From: Echinostoma caproni
Taxonomy: Eukaryota; Platyhelminthes; Trematoda; Plagiorchiida; Echinostomatidae
DNA length: 64,000 bases
Reading direction: 5' to 3'
Assembly (NCBI GenBank): GCA_900618425.1
Contig: UZAN01039575.1
Span: forward strand, 22,178-86,177
Within the stretch, counting starts at the first letter, position 1. Each line of letters opens with the position of its first letter. Positions 27,990-39,689 of the stretch are shown piece by piece. Below the pieces are notes generated by a model, which worked only from the letters and a program-made list of their open reading frames with translations, was not told the origin of the DNA and did no database searches. The translations under genes were made by a program, and so were the position numbers.

Positions 27990-28295
27990 GCCCAGCAGCC
28001 TATTGCTGAGGTGCGTAAGGGGCGATTTCTGCAATAAGCTCGCAAAGATAGGTGGAGCTCTATCATATCGAAGGAAAGTGAAAAACGTTCTGATCAACCG
28101 CCCTGTGACCGAGTGTGTAGTGTGCTTGCATTCTCTCCGTGGGGTTCCGGCTTTGATCAGCAGTTGAGTCGATGGATTCGCTCACTGCTGATACCAGGCC
28201 AAATCAAAACATCTGTCCAGTGCCTGTTAGCTTTTCACTTCACGTTTCATTTGCTTCGTACACAAGGGCCTTCAGTATGTACGTTTATTTTGTTG
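27990..28295 (+). repeat. Hammerhead-like SINE, copy D, with head and leader
   Basis: The leader shares AAGCTCGCAAAGAT and GTGACCGAGTG with copy C, followed by a GTGGGGTTCCGG block and GTCGATGG. The body has CACTG (28183-28187), CTGATAC (28188-28194), CCAGGCCAAATC, AAAAC (28206-28210), ATCTGTC and CAGTG (28218-28222). The two pentamers are exact complements and form stem I of a type I hammerhead, with GUC as cleavage triplet. The core is damaged (CTGATAC for CTGANGA, AAAAC for GAAAC). The tail TTAGCTTTTCACTTCACG and TTTCATTTGCTTCGTACAC matches the other copies. Confidence 0.65.
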
Positions 28296-30009
28296 GGATA
28301 GTTTGGTATGATAGATCTAATGGTATAGGGCCTTGGTTGTGTATATCTCATTAGTATTATATGGTCAAGCATATATGTTTATGATCCTGAGAATGACCAT
28401 AAATGACCCACCTTGCCCAAACCTGCTAATATGATCGCACTAATAACGGAAAACTATATGTTGATCGACAGATTTCTGGTACATACACGAGTGTGTTACT
28501 AGTGGGGAATGAACGACCCCACAAACAGTGAACCCAAACGCAAAACCACCAATGTTACCCGGAGCATGCGATCGATCGAGGGGGCCAATTCAAAGAAATC
28601 GAAGCAGCTTGGTGAATATGATGCTGATTTGTTCAACAGGCTTGATTCACTAGGAAATATTGGTCACCACTGAATAACAAATGCGACCCATTTGTTATTT
28701 AAATAAAATGGATCGTTTTGAAATAAAATTTGCATGCGATTTTATTGGGAACTCTGTTTTACCGGAATAAACCTTCAACAACTCAGGAACTACTTATAGA
28801 TTTCAGCACCCCATAAATGGGCCTTGCCACCAATTGCAAAATCCATCGGCTAATATACCCTGAACCACTAGTTTCTTGAATTCCTCAACCTAGGTAGACT
28901 GCGTCCTTCGTTGAGGAACTGGGGAATCGTTATGCAAAATTAAGGCGTACCAAATCTCAGAACAATCTTCTAATTACTCAGTTTGGTCGATTGGTTTTTA
29001 TAAAGACCTCCCCACAGGGAGTTTACATTTCGAGCAAACGCGTTCTATGGGTCGGGTTCTTATACAACGACAAAAAATGCTGCTCAGTTGTATGACAAAA
29101 GCAGCTCCAACTTTCTTTTGTTGTGATGGCTATCATTCACATACAGTGTAAACCGTAAAATTGCTATCTGCAATGAAAATGGCTATAATTTAAGAGCCGA
29201 TTCAACAAGTTGCATTAATATGCCAGGTGGTCCTTAAGATGCTATTATAGAATAATTAAGACAGTCAACTTTTATTGCGGCGCCAATACAAAGAAGTTTG
29301 AACCGTCAAACAACGAAAACCAGAATTCCACGATACCTAACTGAAACAATTCAAACTTACACTGTAAGTTTGAGATGACTACAGTAATAAGATTTTCATG
29401 AAGCGCCGCTTCAGTCTTTTTTTCATCAAATTTCGGTTCGGATTCCTCTTTCTTACAACTAATCAATGCCCAGATGTCCAATGTTTGTGGACCATCTAGA
29501 AACTCAGACGAATATTTATTCTGTGGTGACGGTACTTTTCCTCAAGCTCACCAAAATCTATATGACGGAATGATAATCCCAGAAATACTCTTGTCATCAT
29601 GTGTTCCACTAGCGATGATTCTTCATAGTTTTCTTCCTGCCCTTCATTATGCAATGATAAAACACTAAACCACATGTTTAACTTATGCTCCACTTTTGAA
29701 AATCGATTGGTCTGTAATGAAAGAATAGCATCTCCACTGTTGAAGCCATTCGGAATACATAAGGAACGATCGTACAAATCTAGGGTTGCAGCAGTTGTCA
29801 AGTACTATACGTACCTGATCAAAGCTGAAGTACGTCTCCCAGTTTCTGCATTGTAGCAATAGTAATCAGATATGACAAGGTATCAAATTGCTTTGTGCGA
29901 CAAAAGCCAAAATTCCGGGTTTTACAACGGATGTTTACAGTGTCAACACAGCATTTATTCTTCCATCAAGCGATACCGTCGCGCCATTTGTTCTGAATGA
30001 GGCTGTTTA

Positions 30010-30720
30010 AGTAGAGGCCGTTTCGAAAGTAGAACCTTTCGACCTTTTTCGTAAAAGAAAAATCGGATCCAGTTTTGGTCCCGATGATCTTCCAGCTTCC
30101 CTCCTGTAATGTAGGGCCTAAATTCTCAATGAAACAATTGCAGCAATAATAAACATTTCCCTAAACACCTGCTCGGTACCAGACTCTTCAGTTTGCCTAT
30201 AAACCAAACAGATTCATCTCGTTTGTACACAAAATTATGAAATCCTTAAATGAATCTGTGAAATTTGTTCATTGTCTTTTTGGACTACATATCAGCTCTA
30301 GATTCTATTCTTCCTCCCTTCTTCTTCGTAAACTGAATACTTTCGGTCGTCCCAGATGTGTTAGCTTTACTTGCTGATTAATTCTCCGAAAGAACTGGGT
30401 ACCAGACCAGGTCGCAGGAAGTCCAAACCATTGGTGAACAGTTTAGGGGTACTCCAAGGGGAAGCGCTTTCCCCAAACTCATTTTCTAGTTATATTATTG
30501 ACTTGTCTTCTAACGCCCCTACGTTTCTCTGTGAATACGCTGACAATATGGTTTTACGCTAGCAACGACAATGGCGATAACCAGAAGATGTATTGAAGAA
30601 CCCGCTCAGTTACGACTGCAATGCAGTCTTCAGCGCTTGGCAGAAAAGTTGCATCATCGTTGTGTGATGCGTTCGCCTGAACAGAAGCATGACAAAAAAC
30701 TGGTAAAAAAAATACCACAA
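30010..30720 (+). pseudogene. Non-LTR retrotransposon reverse transcriptase relic
   Basis: Several RT blocks occur in the right order but in different frames: GPDDLPASLL, NISLNTCSVPDS, LQFAYKPNR, SVKFVHCLFG, LLLRKLNTFG, then GVLQGEALSP (30446-30475) and YADN (30536-30547), the last replacing the catalytic YADD. QLRLQCSLQRLAEK follows, as in the post-catalytic part of CR1/Jockey-type enzymes. Multiple stops and frameshifts plus D-to-N in the active-site motif show that it is dead. It lies inside a netrin intron on the opposite strand. Confidence 0.75.
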
Positions 30721-33700
30721 GAGACACTTGATAGTTGAATCGTTTAAAAAATTATTTTCCACCAAGAATTTGTAAAACATTTCATTTCACACACTTTAAG
30801 CATCAGTAATCTCAAGGGATGTTGAAAAAAATGTCCATGTTTCAAATAATTGTTGTGTGATTTTTTGACAAACCGCCTTGCTGTCCATTTTGAATTTACA
30901 ACAAATTCTAGGACAGTTAAGTCCGGGTGAGATCAATGAGCATGCAGCTTCTCTTCATCTCACAACACTATTCGATTACTCCTTCATTCGTCGACTTGTA
31001 GTTGAAATATACAATTTATTTTAGTCACTTAGATAGCAAGTGAAAATGTACATTTCCCCGTTAAATCTATGCAATAAAAATGGATATTTAATTTGAATCA
31101 ATTCCACAGTTTAAGGGATAGTGATGATGATAATGTGTACCGTTCTTCTTGAGCACCAGAATGATTTGCCAGCAAAATTGACAGCAACACACAAACAAAA
31201 ATCACATGTTTTTGACGGACAGCGAAAGATCAAGTTTCCCCAGAGAAGTGTCAATACTTATCAGATCAAGAAAAGTGTTTCGTTCCGCAGATTCTCCCAC
31301 ACGAGTGGAGTTTCCTTTAAATATATTACGTATATTATTATTTTAAATTATGGAAGTATGCTACATATAATCTTTTTATAAGTTCTAACAATAATCATTG
31401 GAAAAAAGTCAATTCTTTGACCCTAAAAAACGTTTATCATCATTATCTTCAAAAACCTACTGAGTTTTGGTTGGTTACAATGGAAATTACTTTATGTAAC
31501 TGCATTTGTTCAAGACCTTATTCATTTGTCAGATCCAAAAGATTTTCAGGGAACGTGATCATTTGTCCCTGACAATTATGCTCCCTGAACTTCTTGAGAA
31601 GTGCACTTGCTTTCTTTGGTCATTCCTCAATAACGTCACTAGCTGAAGTGTGAAAGTAAACGACCGACCAATTTAAGGGCTACATCGTTCGGCCTAAGGT
31701 TCAAAATATACTTGTTCACTGAATTAGTTGCAACGGTTTTAGGTCGTTAGTGCCGGAGCGCGGTGAAAATCGAATCCACTCATCAGCACAAGCCACTGCA
31801 TGCATGACAACTGTCGTGATTACTTGGTGAACCTGACCAAAGTTAATCCTGTCGACATACTATCCCAAATATTCTACCGTATCTCATCCACACAGATTGA
31901 GAGAAGGCAGATTGAGAAATGAATGCACTTCATTCACATTTATCGTGACGAAGGAGCAAGTCCTAATAAGTTTACTGATAGACAAAATAATACTATTGGA
32001 CTGAGACCTTGGGACATGCATACATGATAATTAAGTGGCACCTTCTCCAAACTACTGAAAAGCTACACTGCCGAAATACTTGAACAACGTTAGGATACCT
32101 TTTCAAATTCAAGTGAATCCATCAATAACATCCCACTGGGATCGCCGCAAAATCAGTGATGCATCGGACGTCATTTTAACGGGCTCATCATAAAGATCGT
32201 CCAATCGGAATTAACTTATCTCTCCATGATCAAACAATAGTATTATTTGAGCGAGGTAGCACGGAAGACGGCAAGGTTCGTTTGCTTGAGGGCGGAATGT
32301 GCGTGTCCCCATCTCCCTGGCTGCAATGCTTGATCGTCAATCGAGCAAGCTTGGGATGAGAACAAATTAAGCCACTGGCAACTGACCTCGGTCAATCGGG
32401 TGTGCAAGCAGGTCACATTGAAGTGAATCAATAAATTGGTCACCATGCTAAGTAATGAATGTTGACATGAATCGTTGTATGAGCTTGTTCAGCCTGGGCA
32501 TTTAAAAACCCAGCGTAATCATTGTTCTGTCACTTCCCATACTACTCGCACCTTTTTAGAACCTGAATACATTTGTTCTTCATCGTATGGCGCCATTTCT
32601 ATCACAGAGATGTTAGACCTGAAAAGAAATTAACCCAATGGTCTATGAACTACAGAGATGTTCCTCATTTCATTTCCGGGCCCAGGTTGATCACAGATTT
32701 AGGGAATTTATCATCAAAACTCAACTAAGCTACAATATTTCTCTTCAGTGTAGTAAAATCCATAAGAAAGCCACACTGAGCCACAAAGTTACACAATCCT
32801 AATAATTTGATGCACAATAAAATCTACGCGGAGCCGCACCTCATCTTCCAAGTGAGTAGCCGAATCGGTGTAAAGAAGGAATGCAGATTATGCAGTGTGC
32901 TCAAAGAGGAAATTAGGAAACTACATCTTTAAACTTTATTATCAGAGTAAAATCTAGCAATACATATCTGCAGTTGCTCATACAACTCCGTGGAAAGAGG
33001 TTACGAAGATTTTCGGATGAATATTTATCTATAAAATGTACGGGAAATATCTCCAAATATCTCCGCTTTCCGTAAAATCGGTTACAATGGAAGAAAAATG
33101 CATGCCTAGTTAGGATGCATACTGTTTAATCTCAATGCTGTGCCAGAAAATGTTACTCAATGATGATCGCCTTTGCCTATGGGTCACAACGTGTATTTTC
33201 CGTATTATTGGTGTCACCATAGTACACTTCATACGATAATTAGTCACAATTCAATCATATCTAAATCTATTTCCGTATATTTTAGTTGCATTCATCATGT
33301 ATAATCTCACGAAACGGAAAAATGTAAGCCAAATGCGTGAACCACGCAATCTGTCTACTTGCCATCTTGAGTGAAATTTATGTGTGCAATTAGCTTTAAA
33401 ACTGGTATTAGCGATGCAATCAAGTGGACACGGATTAGTTGCTTTCAACATTCAGCACCATTAAGGTGTAATAAGACCATAAAATTATTGATATGGTGGA
33501 ACAGATTTAACTTAAAACAGCATACTTTGTGGCCCAGTTTCGCTTCTCAGAGAGTCAGCACGGTAAACGTATGGAAAATTGATTGACTGAATTCGTTTTC
33601 ACCGGTTCGCACATCTTGGCACTTTGCAAACATTTCGTCAATAGCAGAGGTGACATCTTTAACGTATGTAGAATAGATACACTGTACATAAAAACACCGT

Positions 33701-35541
33701 ATTGTTAAAGTGTAACCCACTTTTTATTGATTAGAGACCATGCAGTCGTGATGTCACACTCTCCAGGCTTGTAGCCGTTGGTAAATGAAAGTGCGTGCCA
33801 GTCATATCACGTTAGAGGTGGCTCAGCATTTATACATTCAGGCCATTGGTAATGAGTTTTGGTGCCCAACATCGCAGCGCCTGATACACACAAAAAAATA
33901 ATAGTAGTGGTAATCTGTCCCTCCATTTTCCATTAGACAATCAATAAGTAAATCACCTTTATTCTCTAATATCATTCCGTGAGACAACTGAAACTTTGAT
34001 CTTATCCTCGTTTCCTCCGAGCCTTCGCAGTCCAAGAGCACAATACACAGTTGTGCATTGTACGGGTTAGAAACCATGGCAACCATTACGAAAATATCGG
34101 ATCAGGTTTCTCCAGCAAACAATAATCGAATGTGATCTCACCATCTTTCGTCAATCTGTGTGCTAGCAAGACGTGATTAAAATATCGATTTCTGGTCTAG
34201 TGATGAAAAAGATAACTAAAATCGCTGTTTCAAGCTAACAAGGATTAAAATATGGTGAGCTAAAACGAGACCAACTTTAGTTACATTTCCTCAGGGAAAG
34301 GAGAAACAGAATCCATAACGGCGATAAGTTTTACGTCATTCAATCTCAATTTGAAAGATCAGTTGTCAAAATAGCAAGACAATAATTTAAGGGAAACTGG
34401 TAGCTATTAAGTAAAACCATTCCACGATTGCGTAAAATTCATTCCTGATTATTGGTGCGAACTTACGTATAAAATTCCGACTTAAATTCAAAGCTATTCT
34501 CTAACATATTTTCAAATGCTAACAAATCATGCAAATAAATCTACAACAATCTGCAATATTCTCCTGATAAAGCATATTTTTATTCAGGCTGTCAGCCGCA
34601 TGGTGCGTGAACCAGGTAAAAAGACTATTCTGACGCAATAAGGTTGGCTGTTCCACAGCCCAACACCATCAAAACCACCGCCAAACGCTGTAGGAAAGAA
34701 TTCCTCGCTGAAATTTGATGCACTACAGGCATGTGTATCTGAAAACTATCATTATATGCAGTGTTATCTTCTTTTTATTTTATCACTTAAGTGATCGACG
34801 AAAGAAGCAGATAATTCTGGGGAACAGCAATAATATTTAGGGTTCCATTACCCTATGGTGCTAGCTGCATAGTTCTGTATATGCTACTGGCAGTTTATAA
34901 AACAAAATGATCCCCAAGAACTTAAGTTCGATATCCGATCCATTTTTTCAGGTTTGTTATCAAGTCTTTCAATTTCGGATAACGATCTTGAGAGAAATCC
35001 TGAGTGTAATGTAAAGATTATCTGATAAAACTGATCATATTATGGTCATTTGGACCCATGTTTCATGTAGGTTACTGAATGATTTTTGTGAGACCAGTCG
35101 GATCACCAATTCCACACTGCTACTGAAAAGTAAATGAAAGCTAAAATATGGCGCGTGAGGACATCAATAATTCATTTTTGTCGTTGTTGTATTGTTGCGG
35201 CTGTTACGTAACATGAATTCTAGACTCTGAGCCTTCAGCGCACCGATGGTGATCAAGTTACGTTGTCCGATTCTGTGCGCACAAACGTTTCTGGCGCAAT
35301 CAGTTAAATCGTGGTGGGACTGAGTCCGAACCTGATACCTCCACACTCTCTTGACAGTATCTTGTGAACCGCTGCACCTACCAGAACTCTCTTGCTTAAA
35401 TACCATCTTCTTCACGTTGAATCAGCTGAAGAGATTAAAAAAATATTAACACGTAGTATTTTTCCATCTGTTCTCGGGAATCAGATAAACCAGAGAAAAC
35501 GTCACCCTTAAAACCAACTATACGAATATTTCCCCGGAAAA

Positions 35542-36027
35542 TTGGTTGTTCGTCATTGGAAACTACAAGCAAATGTGAATTCACTACGTCCTTTGGACAC
35601 TGATCAACACGTCAACGAATCAATATATTTTCCTACTACCTTAAGGTTTCGATGTTTGGGGGTTTTTAGGTCACTTGAAACGACTATTACCAGCCGCCTG
35701 AAACCAAAACTGTATTCTGAAGACATTTATAACGGAAACGTTGTTTACGGATGTGTTTGTATTGCAGAATCTGTCTGTTACAACTTACTGGAAACATCTG
35801 AATCCATCGTACAGTTGTTTGATCATTATCAAGGCTACATTACTAATGTTGCCATGAGACCGGCAATATCAAACAACCCATTTCCCAAATACGTTTTGTC
35901 CTTCTTTTCCACAAGGTCAACAAATAAATTCATTTTCTCTTTTGAATTATTCCACTTTCTTAGCTCGTTCTCAATATTTTATGGTTTGCTGATAGTCCTT
36001 AGGCGATATCCAGGCACCATAATCTAA
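35542..36027 (+). CDS. Unrecognised 161-codon open frame in a netrin intron
   Basis: ATG at 35542 to a stop at 36025-36027, on the strand opposite netrin, about 210 bp from the NTR exon. I recognise no domain. The first two-thirds has mixed composition (for example LRPLDTDQHVNES and YNGNVVYGCVCIAESVC). The last third is hydrophobic and Phe/Ser-rich, with a possible membrane-like stretch near the C-terminus. No clear promoter or splice context is seen. It is longer than most chance frames in this window but could still be chance or an eroded mobile-element frame. Confidence 0.15.
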   Translation: MVVRHWKLQANVNSLRPLDTDQHVNESIYFPTTLRFRCLGVFRSLETTITSRLKPKLYSEDIYNGNVVYGCVCIAESVCYNLLETSESIVQLFDHYQGYITNVAMRPAISNNPFPKYVLSFFSTRSTNKFIFSFELFHFLSSFSIFYGLLIVLRRYPGTII

Positions 36028-36235
36028 CTTAGGTGTTCAACGAGTGAAACGCAACTATAAACGAAAGTCTACCTACCATTCTTCCACTCTTTTGATTGAT
36101 CCTATAGACCCGGCCACACACTCTATCCCGAAATCGGTAGTTCTTAAAAATGGATCTTGAGTGGTTATGTACCCCACGAATAAAATAAGGAACGCATATG
36201 TGCTGTCGGAAACACTTTTTCCTTTGTCCACTCAC

Positions 36236-36495
36236 TTGGTATGATTGTGTAAGAAACAGATAAGACCGTCCCAAGTTCATATCCGGGCAAAAGCATCTCA
36301 TCTGACGTCCATCCTTATTTGTCACAATATGCTCTCGAATTTTCGCCCAAACCGGATAGGCTGGCAAACTGGCAGACGCTTTCTTTGGTAACAGACGACT
36401 GGCGGCTCCATCCACACGCCATGTGTCTTGTATACGAACCTCATATCTAATCTTGTCGCCCTCCGATTTTTGGGATTCCACTGTGCCTCGAAATA
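36236..36495 (-). CDS. Netrin exon: central part of the NTR (C345C) domain
   Basis: This 260-bp exon starts in phase 1 after a TTTGCAG acceptor and ends in phase 0 at a CAA|GTGAGT donor. It encodes about 86 residues. The sequence starts FRGTVES, then KIRYEVRIQDTW, and includes PAYPVWAKIREHIVTNKDG, RCFCP and SYLFL. These align in order with the netrin NTR blocks: the beta-strand after YCKKDY, the F-T-V-N-I-I-S-V-Y strand, the D-Q-S-L-W-I segment, C-K-C-P and K-Y-L-L-L. RCFCP supplies two of the conserved NTR cysteines. NTR modules of netrins are basic and bind heparin-like glycans. An open frame runs on past the donor to 36029 and back past the acceptor to 36760, but those parts are intron and show no NTR similarity. 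Confidence 0.9.
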
Positions 36496-39400
36496 CTGCA
36501 AATGGAATTATGTGAGACAACATAATGAGTAACAATTCCAGTTGGTCGATACAAAGTGAGATATCCAGTGAATCAACTCGGTTATTAATTCGAAGAATTT
36601 TCCCTCTTTCCTTACTTTTTGCATATTTCATTAAGATCTTTATTCTTGATCGAGACAGTAAAGTAATACTCATCACAATAACCTGAGGAGTCTGTATATG
36701 CATATTTTTCAATATTTTGGGCATCAAAGCGTCAAACAGATGTTCTTTTTCATACCACAACGTTTTGAGGATCGTGCTGAAAAAGCACCCCTATTAGATG
36801 TGTGAAGCTCATTTGGACTTGATCGAAAGTGTGATGTTTATTATTTCAAGCGTGTTTTATAATATTTTCTTTATATTTCTGAAACTAGAAGTCTTGTTTT
36901 AGTTAACTTTCAGAATGCCAAAAGCACGATCACTGTGAGTTGCCTTGAGTGTGCTGACAAGAGTACATGGGGAGGATGCGTTGCATTGTGGTTAGAACGG
37001 TCATAATTTGTGCCAGTTGTTCTGAATGGACGGCGTTCTGTTGAGTACACTGAAGTACCTAATACACTTGTGTTAAGATCCAAATATAATATTTCACCCG
37101 CTTCTCATTCCCCTGATCACACACAAGAAAGTACACCATTTAGTATATTACGAGGCGATACGACATATATCACGGTAATCGCGTTAATAAATTGAATGCT
37201 TCGTATTTTTCATTGTTACACAAAACCATACTCTTTTCCGCTTGCTCACACTTGATATGGTAAATTTGCATGATCATCACATTTTGTATTGATCGATTGA
37301 TCATTTTCTATGCGTGCACAATGGTTCCTGCTTGCGGTCGTATAGAACCCGCGTGACCGGGACGCCAGTGCTGTGTGCTTTATTTGCACCAGGCACATCA
37401 TGTGGTCTATGTTAGTCATAGTCAGAATCGATTCCGAATTTAACAAACGCTTGAGGTCACATCGTTAACGTCTGGCAAACACGGTTTCTGACCAGTGCAA
37501 AATTACACATTAACCTGAAAGGTTGCTATTCCAGGTCGATGGATGCTTTTTCAACAAACAAAATTGAACTTTTATCATAATCAATCAATCAATTAGCATA
37601 ATCAACTGATCAAGTTTTAGTAACATATTATCGTATGGAGAAGCTGAACGATTAATCGCTCTCTTTCTCTCATATAAAATTTTGTCGTTGGTATCGAACA
37701 CTTTATTTTATTCAGAAAATTTGAAACTGAATAATTAGTATCTTTCCACAGGCAATGAATCTATTGTTAAAAGCTTGAATATTCCCATCATAGCACTGAG
37801 AAATTTAGCGCCGTTATGTGCTGTATGAAAAACGAAGGGCAAACTTCTACTCTGTTGTATGGAAAGTTGCACGGTATTATGATGTTAGAAGTGACATCTA
37901 AATCGCTTTATATGTTGTTGAAACCCAAACACGCAATGTCGATCGTTCACATTAATAACGAGTGTTTCTTACCTTACCCTTCAATGGCATGATTTTAAAA
38001 TTTAAATTTAAAATTTATAAATATACTCATCCTACTGTGCGTTGAATAAGTAGTTTCATCTGAAATACAAAATTATTTGACATGACGCTCGAAATTGCAG
38101 AAATTACTAAAAAGGAAGTGACAGTGAGAGCTAAACTCAACTGACGCCGATAACTAAATGCAACAATCGGTACGCATTCCGGTTGATGCATGTGTGCCTG
38201 GACTTATATATTCAATGTGTGAGACGTTGTATTCAACTCGGTCCGTCATTTAGTCCATCTTCGAACACAATTTATGGACGCGTACTTTAATATGATCGGT
38301 AAGGATTCTGTTCCACAACGAGGTCTGTCACCTATATTTTTCTATATGTTTCAATTGGCTTTGGTTTGCCTTTAGAGACGTAAAATGCATCTCATGAACG
38401 AAGGCTTAAGAAAAACGTATCGATAAACTGCCACTCACCTGCCTCGCGGCGACAGAATTTCTTAAACCGTATTCTTTTCTTGTTCGGTTTGCATGGTGGA
38501 CATTCGGGATCTACAGTTAGATAATCATATATCACAAAACAAAATTGAAAGGAAGCTCAAGTTGTATAAATAAAGGCAGACAACGAAACGAGAGTTAAAA
38601 AATAATCGCGGCAATAATCTTAGTTAGTTCGATCCAGGAAAAGTAATACACTTATTTTTATCATGGTTCCCGATTTGATATCCACATGAGCAAGATTGTT
38701 CGTCTTATGTCACTATATGAGGAATGCAGCTGAGTACAAAATAAGCACAACTACCCTGCATGTTGCACGCGAAATTAGACTAGGCTGAATAAATATATGT
38801 GCTTTTCAAGACAGCAAGGGAAAGGAAAACTAAAACTTTGGACCAGAAATTCAGACACATGGATGGTTGGATGCACTTCGATGTTTTTGAACATTCAATT
38901 GAAATTATCATGCGACTGATAATACCAGAGTTGCAATTTGTTCGAGCAATTCGGTTGTTATAGAGTCATCAACTAATTTTCTATATGGTTCATTTATTTG
39001 TCAGACAAAATCATTTTAAAATCCTCTGCGGATTTGTTAGTTTGGCAATTCAATGCAAATCACTTGGTTCGATAAACAGAGCATTATTTGATAAAAGTTA
39101 ACTGTTTTCATTCTCTTTTTCAATCGACCTTCACTATTCAATAAACCATACTTTGACCAAGTCTTAGTGGATAAACTGGGTAATATAAACTAAAAGTATC
39201 TATAAATCCTCCCACCAATGCATTTTATCAGATGTCAACTGTAGACATTTTGATCTTTGGAGTTCCAAAGAAGCATAATTAACCCCCGTTGAATAAGGTG
39301 TCCTAAGTTGATGCATTTTATCACCCAGGCACAATCGATTTCAGTTTAATTGCGTTTCCCTCGCTGTAGTTTCGCACGTTTTTCCTCACTTCATCCCACA

Positions 39401-39666
39401 GCTCGGATGTGTCTTTCTTCATTGTTCAGGCTCGTCTGAGGACACATGATTGTTTTCGACACACATTCACAAGGCTATGCTATTTCTTTATGATGTTTGC
39501 GAACAGCGAATTCGTCTGTATCACACTTCACATTCCTCTTCAATTTCGTGTTACCAAACAACCACATGCTACATTTCATCTTCATCAGGGTCTAGCAATG
39601 GTCGAGGCTGGGCTAACCCTTATTTTCCTATGTAACCACACGGCTCCACACACCAATTCACACGCG

Positions 39667-39689
39667 CAACAACAGCAACAACAACAACC
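39667..39689. repeat. (CAA)n with a CAG interruption
   Basis: Short trinucleotide tract inside a locally GC-richer block (about 39.4-40.6 kb). The glutamine or cysteine runs it produces in open frames look incidental. Confidence 0.8.

Larger units (their letters stand above)
25671..36235 (-). other. Netrin intron between the two NTR exons (10.6 kb)
   Basis: The intron is bounded by the CAA|GTGAGT donor at 36235 and the AACAG acceptor at 25671, phase 0. It holds two tRNA-derived SINE heads, a hammerhead-like SINE copy and a reverse transcriptase relic, plus a 161-codon plus-strand open frame near its 5' end. The remainder shows nothing recognisable. Confidence 0.8.

Noticed and set aside
31725..31790. 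Another tRNA-like head with AAAATCGAATCC
   Set aside because: A B-box-like match only. The A box is not convincing at the right spacing.
36029..36760. 243-codon minus-strand frame taken as one continuous gene
   Set aside because: Only 36236-36495 has NTR similarity and splice sites. The rest is intron read-through.
36970..37020. A-box-like TTGCATTGTGGTTAGAACGG
   Set aside because: No B box follows at tRNA distance.
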